Of a stretch of 64,000 nucleotides of DNA, positions 30,421 to 40,675 are shown piece after piece; positions within the stretch are counted from its first letter, which is position 1, and each line of letters opens with the position of its first letter. The notes under the pieces were generated by a model. The model saw only the letters and a list, made by a program, of their open reading frames with translations. It did not search any database and was not told where the DNA came from. Source of the stretch: an uncultured Roseivirga sp. (GTDB lineage Bacteria > Bacteroidota > Bacteroidia > Cytophagales > Cyclobacteriaceae). The stretch spans positions 124,001 through 188,000 of the forward strand of contig CANLOY010000007.1 in assembly GCA_947493005.1 (NCBI GenBank). Reading direction: 5' to 3'. The position numbers and the translations under genes are program-made.

Positions 30421-30472
30421 CAGTCCGTTTTGCGGGAGCCCTATGTTTATGGGTTTGTAAATGAGTTAAAAG

Positions 30473-31105
30473 ATGTCTGGAATTATCGGAAAAAAAATCG
30501 GAATGACTAGCGTATACAGTGCCGATGGACGTAATGTCGCATGCACGGTGATAGAGGCTGGTCCTTGCGTTATCACGCAAGTAAAAAATGAGGAAACAGA
30601 CGGATACCAAGCTGTTCAATTAGCTTATGGAGAGCGTAAGGAGAAAAACACTCCTAACGCATTGAGAGGTCACTTTAAAAAGGCCAATACTACTCCTAAG
30701 AAGAATGTGGTTGAGTTTCGAGATTTCCGTGAGGAATTTGAAGGGATGGTGGAACTAGGCAACGAGATCAATGTCGGAGATGTATTCAAAGAAGGTGATT
30801 TTGTTGATGCTATCGGTACCTCAAAAGGTAAAGGATTTCAGGGTGTAGTTAAAAGACATGGCTTCGGTGGTGTTGGACAAGCAACACACGGTCAACACAA
30901 CAGGTTGAGAGCTCCTGGTTCTATTGGTGGTGCTTCATATCCTGCAAGAGTATTTAAAGGTACTCGTATGGCAGGTAGAATGGGTAACGACCGAGTGACG
31001 GTATTGAACCTTGAGGTTATGAAGGTTGTGCCTGAAAAGAACTTAATCGTAATAAGCGGTTCTGTTCCTGGATCTAAGAATTCAATAGTAGTACTAGAGA
31101 AATAA
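30473..31105 (+). CDS. rplC: 50S ribosomal protein L3
   Basis: A 210-aa L3, an early 23S-binding protein. [13 protein letters not shown] at the N-terminus and the [20 protein letters not shown] loop that reaches towards the peptidyl transferase centre are present. First gene of the 14-kb ribosomal cluster. Confidence 0.98.
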   Translation: MSGIIGKKIGMTSVYSADGRNVACTVIEAGPCVITQVKNEETDGYQAVQLAYGERKEKNTPNALRGHFKKANTTPKKNVVEFRDFREEFEGMVELGNEINVGDVFKEGDFVDAIGTSKGKGFQGVVKRHGFGGVGQATHGQHNRLRAPGSIGGASYPARVFKGTRMAGRMGNDRVTVLNLEVMKVVPEKNLIVISGSVPGSKNSIVVLEK

Positions 31106-31109
31106 GAAG

Positions 31110-31736
31110 ATGGAGATTGCAGTATTAAAAAATAGTGGAGAAGACACTGGAAGAAAGGTTAATCTTTCAGATGATATCTTCGGTATTGAGCCAAACGATC
31201 ATGCCATCTATCTAGATGTGAAGCAGTTTTTGGCTAACCAGCGTCAAGGTACGCACAAGTCAAAAGAAAGAGCTGAGATTGCTGGGTCTACTAAAAAGAT
31301 AAAAAAGCAAAAAGGAACTGGTACTGCCAGAGCTGGTAGTATTAAGTCTCCTGTGTTTAGAGGTGGTGGACGTGTATTCGGCCCTAAACCTAGAAACTAT
31401 GGTTTTAAGTTGAATAAGAAACTTAAAGCTTTGGCTAGAAAGTCTGCTTTGGCTTATAAAGCAAAAGATAACAACGTGATTGTTCTGGAGGATTTCTCTT
31501 TTGAAGCTCCTAAGACAAAAGAGTTTGTGAATTTGCTCACTAATCTTTCTGTAGCCGATAAGAAAACACTTTTGGTGATTTCTAACGAAGATAAAAATGT
31601 GGCTATCTCAGGTCGCAATTTGCAGAATGCTAAAGTAACTACCGCAGATACTTTGAATACATATGATGTGTTGAATGCGGATAATTTACTTATCAGCGAG
31701 AGTTCTGTAGAGAAACTTGAAAACATACTAAAGTAA
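31110..31736 (+). CDS. rplD: 50S ribosomal protein L4
   Basis: A 208-aa L4 lining the exit tunnel. The extended loop [19 protein letters not shown] with [13 protein letters not shown] is diagnostic. In E. coli L4 also represses its own operon; the short leader here shows no recognisable counterpart of that site. Four bases from rplC. Confidence 0.98.
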   Translation: MEIAVLKNSGEDTGRKVNLSDDIFGIEPNDHAIYLDVKQFLANQRQGTHKSKERAEIAGSTKKIKKQKGTGTARAGSIKSPVFRGGGRVFGPKPRNYGFKLNKKLKALARKSALAYKAKDNNVIVLEDFSFEAPKTKEFVNLLTNLSVADKKTLLVISNEDKNVAISGRNLQNAKVTTADTLNTYDVLNADNLLISESSVEKLENILK

Positions 31737-31742
31737 AGAGGC

Positions 31743-32030
31743 ATGAGCATTTTAAAGAAACCTTTAGTAACAGAGAAAGTATCAGCCCTTAACGAGAGCG
31801 GTAAGTACGGCTTCATCGTTGATGAGAATGCTAACAAGGTACAGATCAAGAAGGCTGTAGAAGATACATACGGTGTTACAGTAGAAGACGTAAACACCAT
31901 GAGATATCAAGGTAAAATGAAGTCTAGATATACTAAGTCTAGAATCATTTCTGGTAGAAAGAACTCTTTCAAGAAAGCAATAGTAACTGTTGCTGAAGGA
32001 GAAGTAATCGATTTTTATAGCGGCATTTAA
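31743..32030 (+). CDS. rplW: 50S ribosomal protein L23
   Basis: A 95-aa L23 at the tunnel exit, docking site for trigger factor and SRP. KKPLVTEKVSALNESGKYGF and KVQIKKAVEDTYGV are typical. Between rplD (6-base gap) and rplB (10-base gap). Confidence 0.98.
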   Translation: MSILKKPLVTEKVSALNESGKYGFIVDENANKVQIKKAVEDTYGVTVEDVNTMRYQGKMKSRYTKSRIISGRKNSFKKAIVTVAEGEVIDFYSGI

Positions 32031-32040
32031 TTAGATAACA

Positions 32041-32865
<825 letters not shown>

Positions 32866-32871
32866 TCAACA

Positions 32872-33147
32872 ATGGCACGTTCATTAAAAAAAGGACCTTA
32901 TATCGATTTCAGGCTTGAAAATAAAGTCGATGCTATGAATGAATCTGGCAAGAAATCAGTAATCAAGACCTGGTCCAGAAGATCAATGATATCTCCTGAC
33001 TTTGTTGGTCATACCTTCGCAGTACATAATGGAAATAAGTTTATTCCTGTCTTTGTAACTGAAAACATGGTGGGACATAAATTCGGTGAGTTTTCTCCAA
33101 CCAGAAATTTCAGAGGTCACATCGCTAAAAAAGATAAGAGAAGATAA
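32872..33147 (+). CDS. rpsS: 30S ribosomal protein S19
   Basis: A 91-aa S19 of the 30S head ([40 protein letters not shown]). Its stop codon shares one base with the rplV start (TAATG), so the two are translationally coupled. Confidence 0.98.
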   Translation: MARSLKKGPYIDFRLENKVDAMNESGKKSVIKTWSRRSMISPDFVGHTFAVHNGNKFIPVFVTENMVGHKFGEFSPTRNFRGHIAKKDKRR

Positions 33148-33548
33148 TGGATGCAATAGCTAAACTTAATAATGTTCCTACATCTGCTCGAAAAATGAGA
33201 ATGGTTGCGGACCTGATTAGAGGCGAGCAAGTGAATCGAGCTTTGAACATTTTGAAATTTGAATCTAAAGAGGGCGCGGCAAGATTAGAGAAGTTATTGT
33301 TGTCTGCAATATCTAACTGGCAGATTAAGAATGAGGATGCTAGACTTGAAGACGCTGATCTTTTTATCAAGTCAATAACTGTAGATGGAGGTAGAATGCT
33401 CAAGAGATTGAGACCAGCTCCACAAGGCAGAGCTCATAGAATCAGAAAAAGATCTAATCACGTGACACTTGTTATCGCTTCTAAGAACGATACGAATGTT
33501 ACCGCTGAAGTAGTAGAAGAAGTAAGTAACGAAACTGATAATAATTAA
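33147..33548 (+). CDS. rplV: 50S ribosomal protein L22
   Basis: A 133-aa L22 of the exit tunnel. [19 protein letters not shown] at the start and the tunnel hairpin [20 protein letters not shown] are conserved. The last 18 residues form an acidic, probably disordered tail, as in other Bacteroidota. The start overlaps the rpsS stop by one base. Confidence 0.98.
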   Translation: MDAIAKLNNVPTSARKMRMVADLIRGEQVNRALNILKFESKEGAARLEKLLLSAISNWQIKNEDARLEDADLFIKSITVDGGRMLKRLRPAPQGRAHRIRKRSNHVTLVIASKNDTNVTAEVVEEVSNETDNN

Positions 33549-33551
33549 AAG

Positions 33552-34280
33552 ATGGGACAGAAAGTAAATCCTATTGGTTTCCGCTTAGGCATCGTTAGAG
33601 GTTGGGACTCCAACTGGTACGGTGGAAAAGACTTCCCAAGTAAATTGGTAGAAGACCAGGAAATCAGAAAATACATCAATGCTCGTATCCCAAAGGGAGG
33701 AATCTCTAAGATAATCATTGAACGTACCATCAAAAGAATCACAATTACTGTACATACTGCAAGACCTGGAGTTGTTATCGGTAAAGGTGGTCAGGAAGTA
33801 GATCGAATTAAAGAAGAGCTCAAAAAGCTAACTGGTAAAGATGTTCAAATCAATATCTTTGAGATCAAGAGGCCTGAATTGGATGCCAAGTTAGTAGGTG
33901 AGTCAATTGCCCAACAATTAAAGGCTAGAATTTCATACAGAAGAGCTATGAAGCAGGCTATTGCTTCTGCTGTTAGAGTAGGTGCTCAAGGAATCAAAAT
34001 CAAGTGTTCTGGTAGATTAGGTGGTGCTGAAATGGCACGTACCGAAATGTACAAGGAAGGTAGAATTCCTTTGCATACACTTAGAGCTGATATTGATTAT
34101 GCAATTTCTGAGGCAGATACAGTTTATGGTAAGATTGGTATCAAAGTATGGATCTTCAAAGGTGAAGTATTAGGTAAGAGAGATCTTTCTCCAAATGTAG
34201 GAGCCGGAAACAGCCAGATGGGTGGAGATAGAAGAGGTTCTGGAGGAAGAAGACCTAACAGAAACAACAGAAAGAAGTAA
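33552..34280 (+). CDS. rpsC: 30S ribosomal protein S3
   Basis: A 242-aa S3 of the mRNA entry channel. The KH-domain GXXG-type loop ([19 protein letters not shown]) near residue 75 and the C-terminal [13 protein letters not shown] segment are present. The C-terminal 30 residues are Gly/Arg/Asn-rich and basic. Confidence 0.98.
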   Translation: MGQKVNPIGFRLGIVRGWDSNWYGGKDFPSKLVEDQEIRKYINARIPKGGISKIIIERTIKRITITVHTARPGVVIGKGGQEVDRIKEELKKLTGKDVQINIFEIKRPELDAKLVGESIAQQLKARISYRRAMKQAIASAVRVGAQGIKIKCSGRLGGAEMARTEMYKEGRIPLHTLRADIDYAISEADTVYGKIGIKVWIFKGEVLGKRDLSPNVGAGNSQMGGDRRGSGGRRPNRNNRKK

Positions 34281-34304
34281 TCACCTTTTTAAATAACAGA
34301 GAAG

Positions 34305-34724
34305 ATGTTACAGCCAAAAAGAACTAAGTACAGAAAGATGCAAAAAGGCCGCGTTCGCGGAGTAGCACAAAGAGGCCATACTTTGTCTTTCGGTACGTTT
34401 GGTATTAAGTCCCTAGAGCCAGGTTGGATTACAAGTCGCCAGATAGAGGCTGCTCGTATTGCAATGACCAGAGCTATGAAAAGGGAAGGTCAAGTTTGGA
34501 TTAGAATTTTTCCGGACAAACCTATTACGAGTAAACCAGCTGAAGTAAGGATGGGTAAAGGTAAAGGAGCGCCAGATTACTGGGTAGCCATAGTTAAGCC
34601 TGGAACAATCTTATTCGAATCTTCAGGTGTTAATATAGAATTGGCCAAAGAGTCATTAAGGCTTGCGGCTCAGAAACTTCCTGTTTCTACAAAATTTGTT
34701 GTACGTAGAGATTACGTTGGATAG
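34305..34724 (+). CDS. rplP: 50S ribosomal protein L16
   Basis: A 139-aa L16 ([38 protein letters not shown]), which contacts A-site tRNA and organises 23S rRNA. Two bases from rpmC. Confidence 0.98.
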   Translation: MLQPKRTKYRKMQKGRVRGVAQRGHTLSFGTFGIKSLEPGWITSRQIEAARIAMTRAMKREGQVWIRIFPDKPITSKPAEVRMGKGKGAPDYWVAIVKPGTILFESSGVNIELAKESLRLAAQKLPVSTKFVVRRDYVG

Positions 34725-34726
34725 TT

Positions 34727-34921
34727 ATGAAAAATTCAGAAATCAAAGCTCTTTCAAGTGAAGAGCTACTTGAAAAAATTGCTGCAGAGACCGATAGTCT
34801 TCAGAAGTTGAATTTTGCACATGCGATTTCTCCTATTGAAAATCCAATGAAGATCAGACAGGCAAAAAAGCTGATCGCAAGATTGAAAACAGAATTAAGG
34901 GCTAAGGAACTTGCTAAATAG
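34727..34921 (+). CDS. rpmC: 50S ribosomal protein L29
   Basis: A 64-aa two-helix protein near the tunnel exit (MKNSEIKALSSEELLEKI, KIRQAKKLIARLKTELRAKE). Its TAG stop abuts the rpsQ ATG with no gap. Confidence 0.97.
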   Translation: MKNSEIKALSSEELLEKIAAETDSLQKLNFAHAISPIENPMKIRQAKKLIARLKTELRAKELAK

Positions 34922-35185
34922 ATGAGCATGGAGACTAGAAATCTTAGAAAAGAAAGAATTGGGATTGTTACCAGCAACAAAATGGATAAAACCATAACTG
35001 TAGCTGTGGAAAGAAGAGAAAAGCACCCGATTTATGGAAAGTTTGTTAAGAAAACTTCCAAATTTGCCGCTCATGACGAGAAAAATGATTGTGGTATCGG
35101 TGATACTGTAAAAATCATGGAGACTCGTCCGCTGAGTAAGAACAAGCGTTGGAGACTTATTGAGGTTATTGAAAGAGCTAAATAA
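34922..35185 (+). CDS. rpsQ: 30S ribosomal protein S17
   Basis: An 87-aa OB-fold protein binding 16S rRNA helix 11 ([35 protein letters not shown]). It begins at the first base after the rpmC stop; a second ATG two codons on is the only alternative start. Confidence 0.98.
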   Translation: MSMETRNLRKERIGIVTSNKMDKTITVAVERREKHPIYGKFVKKTSKFAAHDEKNDCGIGDTVKIMETRPLSKNKRWRLIEVIERAK

Positions 35186-35187
35186 TT

Positions 35188-35556
35188 ATGATCAGGCAAG
35201 AATCAAGACTTAATGTAGCGGATAATAGTGGTGCTAAAGAGGTGCTTTGTATCCGTGTGCTAGGAGGTACTAAAAGAAAGTACGCTAGCGTGGGTGATAT
35301 GATTGTAGTTTCTGTGAAATCAGCTCACTCTTCAAGTAGCCTTAAAAAGGGTACAGTATCCAAGGCGGTGGTAGTTAGAACAAAAAAAGAAGTAAGACGT
35401 AAAGACGGTTCTTACATCAGATTTGAGGATAACGCTGCTGTATTATTGAACCAGAATGACGAACCAAGAGGTACTCGTATGTTTGGTCCAGTTGCAAGAG
35501 AATTGCGTGAAAAGCAATTCATGAAGATTGTTTCACTAGCTCCAGAAGTACTATAA
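35188..35556 (+). CDS. rplN: 50S ribosomal protein L14
   Basis: A 122-aa L14 at the subunit interface ([39 protein letters not shown]). Standard length. Two bases separate it from the genes on each side. Confidence 0.98.
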   Translation: MIRQESRLNVADNSGAKEVLCIRVLGGTKRKYASVGDMIVVSVKSAHSSSSLKKGTVSKAVVVRTKKEVRRKDGSYIRFEDNAAVLLNQNDEPRGTRMFGPVARELREKQFMKIVSLAPEVL

Positions 35557-35558
35557 TT

Positions 35559-35876
35559 ATGAGTAAGGCTAAAAAACTTCACGTCAGAAAGGGTGACAAA
35601 GTCAGAATCCTTTCTGGTAATTATAAAGGAAAAGAAGGCGAGGTATTAGAAGTTAACACGTCTAAATACACTGCACTTGTTGCAGGTTGGAATGTTGTTT
35701 CTAAACATGTGAAACCTTCTGCTACAAATCCTAACGGAGGTATTGAAAAGGCTGAAGCGCCAATTCATTTGTCAAACCTTATGGTGGTTGACCCAGCAAC
35801 TGGGAAAGCTGCCAGAACAGGAAGACGCTTGAATGACGATGGTAAGTTGGAGAGGTATTTTAAAACCAAGAATTAA
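35559..35876 (+). CDS. rplX: 50S ribosomal protein L24
   Basis: A 105-aa L24 with an N-terminal KOW motif (KGDKVRILSGNYKGKEGEVL). It is an assembly initiator of the 50S subunit. Eleven bases from rplE. Confidence 0.98.
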   Translation: MSKAKKLHVRKGDKVRILSGNYKGKEGEVLEVNTSKYTALVAGWNVVSKHVKPSATNPNGGIEKAEAPIHLSNLMVVDPATGKAARTGRRLNDDGKLERYFKTKN

Positions 35877-35887
35877 GGTAGAGAAGA

Positions 35888-36451
35888 ATGTCTAGTCCTA
35901 GATTAAAAGATAAATACAGAGAGGAAATAATTCCTGCTCTTAAAGATAAGTTCCAGTACACTACTGTAATGCAAGTGCCTAAAATCACTAAAGTGGTTGT
36001 TAATAAAGGTATTGGTGCTGCAGTGGCCGATAAAAAGTTGGTTGATATTGGAGTTGAAGAGTTAACGACAATTACTGGTCAGAAAGCAGTTCCTACCGTT
36101 GCTAAGAATTCAATCTCTAACTTTAAACTTAGAGAAGGAATGCCTATTGGAGCAAGAGTGACATTGAGAGGCGATAGAATGTATGAATTCATTGATCGTT
36201 TATTGAATATTGCGCTTCCAAGAGTTAGAGATTTTAGAGGAGTAAAGGATAAAGGGTTTGACGGTCGAGGTAATTATACCTTGGGTGTTAAAGAGCAAAT
36301 CATTTTCCCAGAGATTTCTATCGATAAGATAAACAAGATCTCTGGTATGGATATCACCTTTGTGACTACCGCAAATTCTGATGAAGAAAGTTATGAATTG
36401 TTGAAGGCGTTAGGTATGCCTTTCGCTGGAGGTAAAAAAAATAACGACTAG
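35888..36451 (+). CDS. rplE: 50S ribosomal protein L5
   Basis: A 187-aa L5 ([28 protein letters not shown]-type VVVNKGIG strand, [10 protein letters not shown]) binding 5S rRNA. A 2-base gap to rpsN. In E. coli the S8 regulatory site sits at the start of this gene; here the likelier site for spc control is before rpsH. Confidence 0.98.
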   Translation: MSSPRLKDKYREEIIPALKDKFQYTTVMQVPKITKVVVNKGIGAAVADKKLVDIGVEELTTITGQKAVPTVAKNSISNFKLREGMPIGARVTLRGDRMYEFIDRLLNIALPRVRDFRGVKDKGFDGRGNYTLGVKEQIIFPEISIDKINKISGMDITFVTTANSDEESYELLKALGMPFAGGKKNND

Positions 36452-36453
36452 AA

Positions 36454-36723
36454 ATGGCTAGAGAATCAATAAAAGCTAGAGAAAGAAAAAGAGAAAGGCT
36501 TGTGGCAAAGTATGCTGCTAAAAGAGCTAAACTTAAGGCTGAAGGTGATTACATAGGTTTAGATAAATTACCTAGAAATGCTTCTCCTGTTAGATTACAT
36601 AACAGATGTAAGCTAACAGGTCGTCCTAAAGGATACATGAGGAAATTCGGTATCTCAAGGGTGACTTTCAGAGAGATGGCTTCGGCTGGAAAAATACCTG
36701 GCGTTACTAAGGCAAGTTGGTAA
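36454..36723 (+). CDS. rpsN: 30S ribosomal protein S14 (zinc-free type)
   Basis: An 89-aa S14 ([40 protein letters not shown]). It is the longer form lacking the CXXC pairs of zinc-binding S14; only one Cys is present. A 143-base gap with a promoter follows it. Confidence 0.98.
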   Translation: MARESIKARERKRERLVAKYAAKRAKLKAEGDYIGLDKLPRNASPVRLHNRCKLTGRPKGYMRKFGISRVTFREMASAGKIPGVTKASW

Positions 36724-36733
36724 TCTATTTTTC

Positions 36734-36764
36734 TTTTAATAACTGAATTTATTTAATACCTTTG
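36734..36764 (+). promoter_or_regulatory. Internal promoter between rpsN and rpsH
   Basis: TACCTTTG at 36757-36764 is a perfect -7 element, followed by CAGGCCGG as at the other ribosomal promoters here. The -33 position, 19 bases upstream, has only TTTT. The leader of about 100 bases can form GGCC-GGTTTG-GGCC at its 5' end. Confidence 0.68.
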
Positions 36765-36812
36765 CAGGCCGGTTTGGGCCGGAAGGTATTTAACTTTTAT
36801 ATAATATTCATT

Positions 36813-36866
36813 TCTGGGAGATATCGCCAGAGTGAGGCGCTCGAAGGAGGGCCAAAAACTAAAAAA
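36813..36866 (+). promoter_or_regulatory. Structured rpsH leader with a distant Shine-Dalgarno-like sequence
   Basis: TCTGG (36813-36817) pairs with CCAGA (36827-36831), and GAG-GCG-CTC follows. AAGGAGG, a full Shine-Dalgarno core, lies at 36844-36850, but 16 bases before the ATG, too far for normal use. This may be a control element, for instance for S8 autoregulation; that is inference. Confidence 0.4.
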
Positions 36867-37262
36867 ATGACTGATCCAATAGCAGATTATTTAACTCGAC
36901 TACGAAACGCCATCAGTGCGAATCATAGAATAGTCGAGGTTCCGGCTTCCAAGGTGAAGAAGGAAATCACAAAAGTATTGCACGATAAAGGGTTCATCAG
37001 AAACTTCAAATTCGAAGAAACTGGTCACCAAGGTAACATTAAGATTGCCTTGAAGTACAACCCTTCTACTAAGCAACCAGCCATAGTTAAACTAGAAAGA
37101 ATCAGTAAGCCTGGTTTGAGAAAGTATGCTGGTGCTAACGAATTACCAAGAGTATTGAATGGCTTGGGTATAGCAATTGTATCTACTTCAAAAGGTATTA
37201 TGACCGATAAAGAAGCTAGAGCTCAGCATATAGGTGGAGAAATTTTGTGTCACGTTTATTAA
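36867..37262 (+). CDS. rpsH: 30S ribosomal protein S8
   Basis: A 131-aa S8 from the ATG at 36867 (MTDPIADYLTRLRNAISAN). The frame is open for 35 more codons upstream to 36762, but that extension covers the promoter and leader and matches nothing in S8. The C-terminal STSKGIMTDKEARAQHIGGE binds 16S helix 21. In E. coli S8 is the repressor of the spc operon. Twelve bases to rplF. Confidence 0.97.
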   Translation: MTDPIADYLTRLRNAISANHRIVEVPASKVKKEITKVLHDKGFIRNFKFEETGHQGNIKIALKYNPSTKQPAIVKLERISKPGLRKYAGANELPRVLNGLGIAIVSTSKGIMTDKEARAQHIGGEILCHVY

Positions 37263-37274
37263 TATAAGAAAGCT

Positions 37275-37829
37275 ATGTCACGAATTGGTAATCAACCTAT
37301 AAATTTGCCTGCGGGAGTAACCGTTGAAATTACTGCTGAAAATGTGGTAGTTGTAAAAGGTCCTAAAGGAGAGTTGAGTCAGGAAGTAAATCCTGATATC
37401 AAAGTATCGCAAGAAGAAGGTGTGCTTAAAGTAGAAAGACCTACTGAGCAAAAAAGACATAAGGCACTTCATGGTTTATATCGTTCACTAATCAATAATA
37501 TGGTTGTGGGGGTAAATGAAGGCTTCAAAAAAGAATTAGAACTTGTGGGTGTTGGTTATAAAGCATCTGTTTCTAACAATGTTTTAGAACTAAACCTTGG
37601 TTACTCTCACAATATCTATTTAGCTGTTCCCCAAGAGGTGAAGACAGAAGCTAAAATGGAGAAGGGAAAGAATCCTATTGTTACACTTACCAGTCATGAT
37701 AAGGAATTGATTGGTCAGGTAGCTGCCAAAATTAGGTCGCTTAGAAAAGTGGAGCCTTATAAAGGTAAAGGAGTTAGATTCGTTGGGGAGCAAATTAGAA
37801 GAAAAGCTGGTAAAACTGCTGCTAAATAA
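37275..37829 (+). CDS. rplF: 50S ribosomal protein L6
   Basis: A 184-aa two-domain L6 (MSRIGNQPINLPAGV, KGPKGELSQEV, and the C-terminal PYKGKGVRFVGEQIRRKAGK). Near the sarcin-ricin loop. Six bases to rplR. Confidence 0.98.
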   Translation: MSRIGNQPINLPAGVTVEITAENVVVVKGPKGELSQEVNPDIKVSQEEGVLKVERPTEQKRHKALHGLYRSLINNMVVGVNEGFKKELELVGVGYKASVSNNVLELNLGYSHNIYLAVPQEVKTEAKMEKGKNPIVTLTSHDKELIGQVAAKIRSLRKVEPYKGKGVRFVGEQIRRKAGKTAAK

Positions 37830-37835
37830 GGTATC

Positions 37836-38180
37836 ATGGCTGTTAGTAATAGTAGACTTAGAATAAAGAGAGGTATCAGAAGAAAGATATCTGGTACATC
37901 TGAAAGACCTAGAATTTCAGTTTTCAAGAGTAATGCAAAGATTTATGCTCAGATCATCGATGATGAGAAGGGACATACTTTGTTTTCAGCTTCTTCTGCC
38001 GAGTTAGGCGCTAAGGAGAATACAAACATTGAAAAATCTAAGGAAGTAGGTAAGAAGTTGGCAGAGAAGGCTGTGGCTGGTGGTGTTACCGAAGTAGTAT
38101 TTGATAGAAACGGCTACGTGTACCATGGCAAAGTGAAAGCTTTGGCAGAGGGAGCTAGAGAAGGTGGCCTTAAATTTTAA
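37836..38180 (+). CDS. rplR: 50S ribosomal protein L18
   Basis: A 114-aa L18 binding 5S rRNA ([40 protein letters not shown]). Its stop codon shares one base with the rpsE ATG. Confidence 0.98.
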   Translation: MAVSNSRLRIKRGIRRKISGTSERPRISVFKSNAKIYAQIIDDEKGHTLFSASSAELGAKENTNIEKSKEVGKKLAEKAVAGGVTEVVFDRNGYVYHGKVKALAEGAREGGLKF

Positions 38181-38701
38181 TGACGATGACACAGAAAATA
38201 AATTTGATTAAGGCTAGTGACATCGACTTGAAGGAAAAAGTTGTTGCCATTAAAAGGGTTGCCAAAGTAGTAAAAGGTGGTAGAAGATTTAGCTTTTCTG
38301 CTATTGTAGTAGTAGGAAATGGTGACGGAGTTGTGGGTTACGGATTGGGAAAAGCCAATGAAGTAACAGACGCGATTACTAAAGGAATTGATGATGCTAA
38401 GAAGAACTTAGTGAAGGTGCCAGTATTTAAAGGTACTGTTCCTCACGAAGTGCTTGGTAAGTATGGTGGAGGTTTGGTTTTAGTTAAGCCAGCTTCAGAA
38501 GGTACCGGAGTAATTGCTGGTGGTGCTATGCGTGCTGTGTTTGAAAGCGCAGGTATTCATAATGTACTGGCTAAGTCTAAAGGTTCTTCAAATCCACACA
38601 ACGTGGTAAAAGCAACTTTTGATGCATTACTACAAATGAGAGATCCTTACGCTGTAGCCCAGCAAAGAGGTGTTGAATTAAGCAAAGTTTTTAACGGTTA
38701 A
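38180..38701 (+). CDS. rpsE: 30S ribosomal protein S5
   Basis: A 173-aa S5. The N-terminal dsRNA-binding-like domain has the [20 protein letters not shown] loop linked to decoding fidelity. The C-terminal domain contains [19 protein letters not shown]. The first codons MTMTQ leave an alternative start two codons on. Confidence 0.98.
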   Translation: MTMTQKINLIKASDIDLKEKVVAIKRVAKVVKGGRRFSFSAIVVVGNGDGVVGYGLGKANEVTDAITKGIDDAKKNLVKVPVFKGTVPHEVLGKYGGGLVLVKPASEGTGVIAGGAMRAVFESAGIHNVLAKSKGSSNPHNVVKATFDALLQMRDPYAVAQQRGVELSKVFNG

Positions 38702-38707
38702 TAGATC

Positions 38708-38887
38708 ATGGGAAAAGTTATCATTACTCAAGTAAAAAGTACCATCGATAGACCTCAAAGACAAAAGAGAACTATCCAGGCTTTAGGTCTTGGTAAAATC
38801 AATAGATCTGTAGAAGTTGAATTAACTCCTCAGATTGCTGGAATGGTTAATAAAGTAAATCACCTTGTATCTGTAAAGGAAGCATAA
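38708..38887 (+). CDS. rpmD: 50S ribosomal protein L30
   Basis: A 59-aa protein encoded in the gap between rpsE and rplO. It reads MGKVIITQVKSTIDRPQRQK and continues TIQALGLGKINRSVE, the L30 signature. Start 6 bases after rpsE, stop TAA at 38885-38887, one base before rplO. Confidence 0.97.
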   Translation: MGKVIITQVKSTIDRPQRQKRTIQALGLGKINRSVEVELTPQIAGMVNKVNHLVSVKEA

Positions 38888-38888
38888 G

Positions 38889-39335
38889 ATGAGACTGAAC
38901 ACATTAAAACCTGCAGAAGGTTCTACTAAAAATAGTAAGAGAATAGGAAGAGGCCAGGGATCTGGTAGAGGTGGTACTTCTACAAGAGGTCATAAAGGTG
39001 CCAAATCAAGATCTGGTTACTCTAGAAAAGCTGGATTTGAAGGTGGACAAATGCCACTTCAGAGACGTGTTCCTAAGTTTGGTTTCACAAGTCCTAATAG
39101 AGTTGAGTACAAAGCGATCAATTTAGATACTTTGCAACAACTTGCTGAGAAGACAGGCGAGACTACGATTACATCAGAAACTTTAATTGCTAATGGTTTA
39201 GCAGGAAAGAATGATCTAATCAAAATCCTAGGAAGAGGAGAGTTAACATCTAAAGTTGATGTATCGGCTCACAAATTTTCTGCAAGCGCAACAGCTGCAA
39301 TTGAGAAAGTAGGAGGAACCGTTACAAACCTTTAA
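38889..39335 (+). CDS. rplO: 50S ribosomal protein L15
   Basis: A 148-aa L15 (MRLNTLKPAEGSTKNSKRIG, then GRGQGSGRGGTSTRGHKGAK). A late 50S assembly protein. It precedes secY by 4 bases. Confidence 0.98.
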   Translation: MRLNTLKPAEGSTKNSKRIGRGQGSGRGGTSTRGHKGAKSRSGYSRKAGFEGGQMPLQRRVPKFGFTSPNRVEYKAINLDTLQQLAEKTGETTITSETLIANGLAGKNDLIKILGRGELTSKVDVSAHKFSASATAAIEKVGGTVTNL

Positions 39336-39339
39336 TTCA

Positions 39340-40674
39340 ATGAAGAAATTCTTTACCACCATATCGAACATTTTTAAAATTGAGGAGCTTAGGAATAGAA
39401 TTGTTGCGACCCTTGGATTCCTTATAATTTTTAGACTAGGTTCTTTTGTTGTACTACCAGGTGTTGATCCTGCTCAGTTGACAGATACTGATGGTGGTAT
39501 TCTAGGAATTCTTAATACACTATTAGGAGGCTCTTTTAGCAGGGCTTCCCTTTTTGGTTTAGGTATTATGCCATATATCTCTGCATCAATTGTAATTCAG
39601 TTGATGACAGTAGCTGTACCTAGTTTCCAGAAAATGCAGAAAGAGGGTGAGTCTGGACGTAAGAAGATTACACAGATAACAAGAGTATTAACTATTCTTG
39701 TGACACTCGCTCAGAGTTTCGGCTATATTAAAGTTACAATCATACAAGCAGGGGCCGTATCTCCTAACGTGGATCCAACTTTATTCTTAATTTCTTCTAT
39801 GGTACTTATCACTTCCGGAACCATGTTCTGCATGTGGTTAGGAGAGAAGATTACTGATAAAGGAATTGGAAATGGTATTTCGATGCTGATTATGATTGGT
39901 ATCATTTCAAGCTTACCAGGAGCTGCTTGGTTCGAGTTTGTTGAGACAAACGGAATCGGTAGGGCACTATTCTCTGTAGTTGAGATTGTAGTATTGTTCT
40001 TTGTAGTAGTTGTAACAGTTGCACTTGTACAAGCGACAAGAAGAATACCAGTACAATATGCAAAGCAGGTAGTAGGTGGAAAAGTATATGGCGGACAACG
40101 CCAGTTTATTCCTCTGAAGGTAAATGCTTCTGGTGTAATGCCAATTATTTTCGCTCAGGCCTTAATGATATTGCCTACACTTATAGGTCAGATATGGGCC
40201 GATGAGAGTGATGTAGCGCAGAGTATTATGGTTGCTTTTAGTAATCCGTACTCATGGCAATACAATGTTGTGTTTGGTGTGCTAATCATTGCATTTACAT
40301 TCTTTTATACCGCTATTACAGTTAACCCATCAAGTATGGCTGATGACTTGAAGCGGAATGGAGGATTTATTCCGGGAATTAAACCTGGAAAGCCAACGTC
40401 TGATTTTATTGGAGACGTAATGGATAAAATTACTTTACCAGGATCTGTATTCTTGGCGATTATTGCAGTACTACCAACCTTTGCTTATAATGCAGGTGTA
40501 GGGCAGCAGTTCTCATATTTCTATGGAGGAACATCGCTATTGATTATGGTGGGTGTAATATTAGATACTTTGCAACAGATTGAAAGTTATCTACTCATGA
40601 GACATTATGAGGGGATGATGAAATCAGGCAAGATGAGAGGAAGATCTCAAGGTGGTGGTGTAGCCGTTGCGTAA
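39340..40674 (+). CDS. secY: Preprotein translocase subunit SecY
   Basis: A 444-aa channel protein with ten hydrophobic segments. The cytoplasmic loops contain the conserved RRIPVQYAKQVVG and NPSSMADDLKRNGGFIPGIKPGKPT, which bind SecA and ribosomes; the latter lies near residues 328-350. The partner SecE is encoded at 10456. Two bases separate it from the preferred map start. Confidence 0.98.
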   Translation: MKKFFTTISNIFKIEELRNRIVATLGFLIIFRLGSFVVLPGVDPAQLTDTDGGILGILNTLLGGSFSRASLFGLGIMPYISASIVIQLMTVAVPSFQKMQKEGESGRKKITQITRVLTILVTLAQSFGYIKVTIIQAGAVSPNVDPTLFLISSMVLITSGTMFCMWLGEKITDKGIGNGISMLIMIGIISSLPGAAWFEFVETNGIGRALFSVVEIVVLFFVVVVTVALVQATRRIPVQYAKQVVGGKVYGGQRQFIPLKVNASGVMPIIFAQALMILPTLIGQIWADESDVAQSIMVAFSNPYSWQYNVVFGVLIIAFTFFYTAITVNPSSMADDLKRNGGFIPGIKPGKPTSDFIGDVMDKITLPGSVFLAIIAVLPTFAYNAGVGQQFSYFYGGTSLLIMVGVILDTLQQIESYLLMRHYEGMMKSGKMRGRSQGGGVAVA

Positions 40675-40675
40675 G

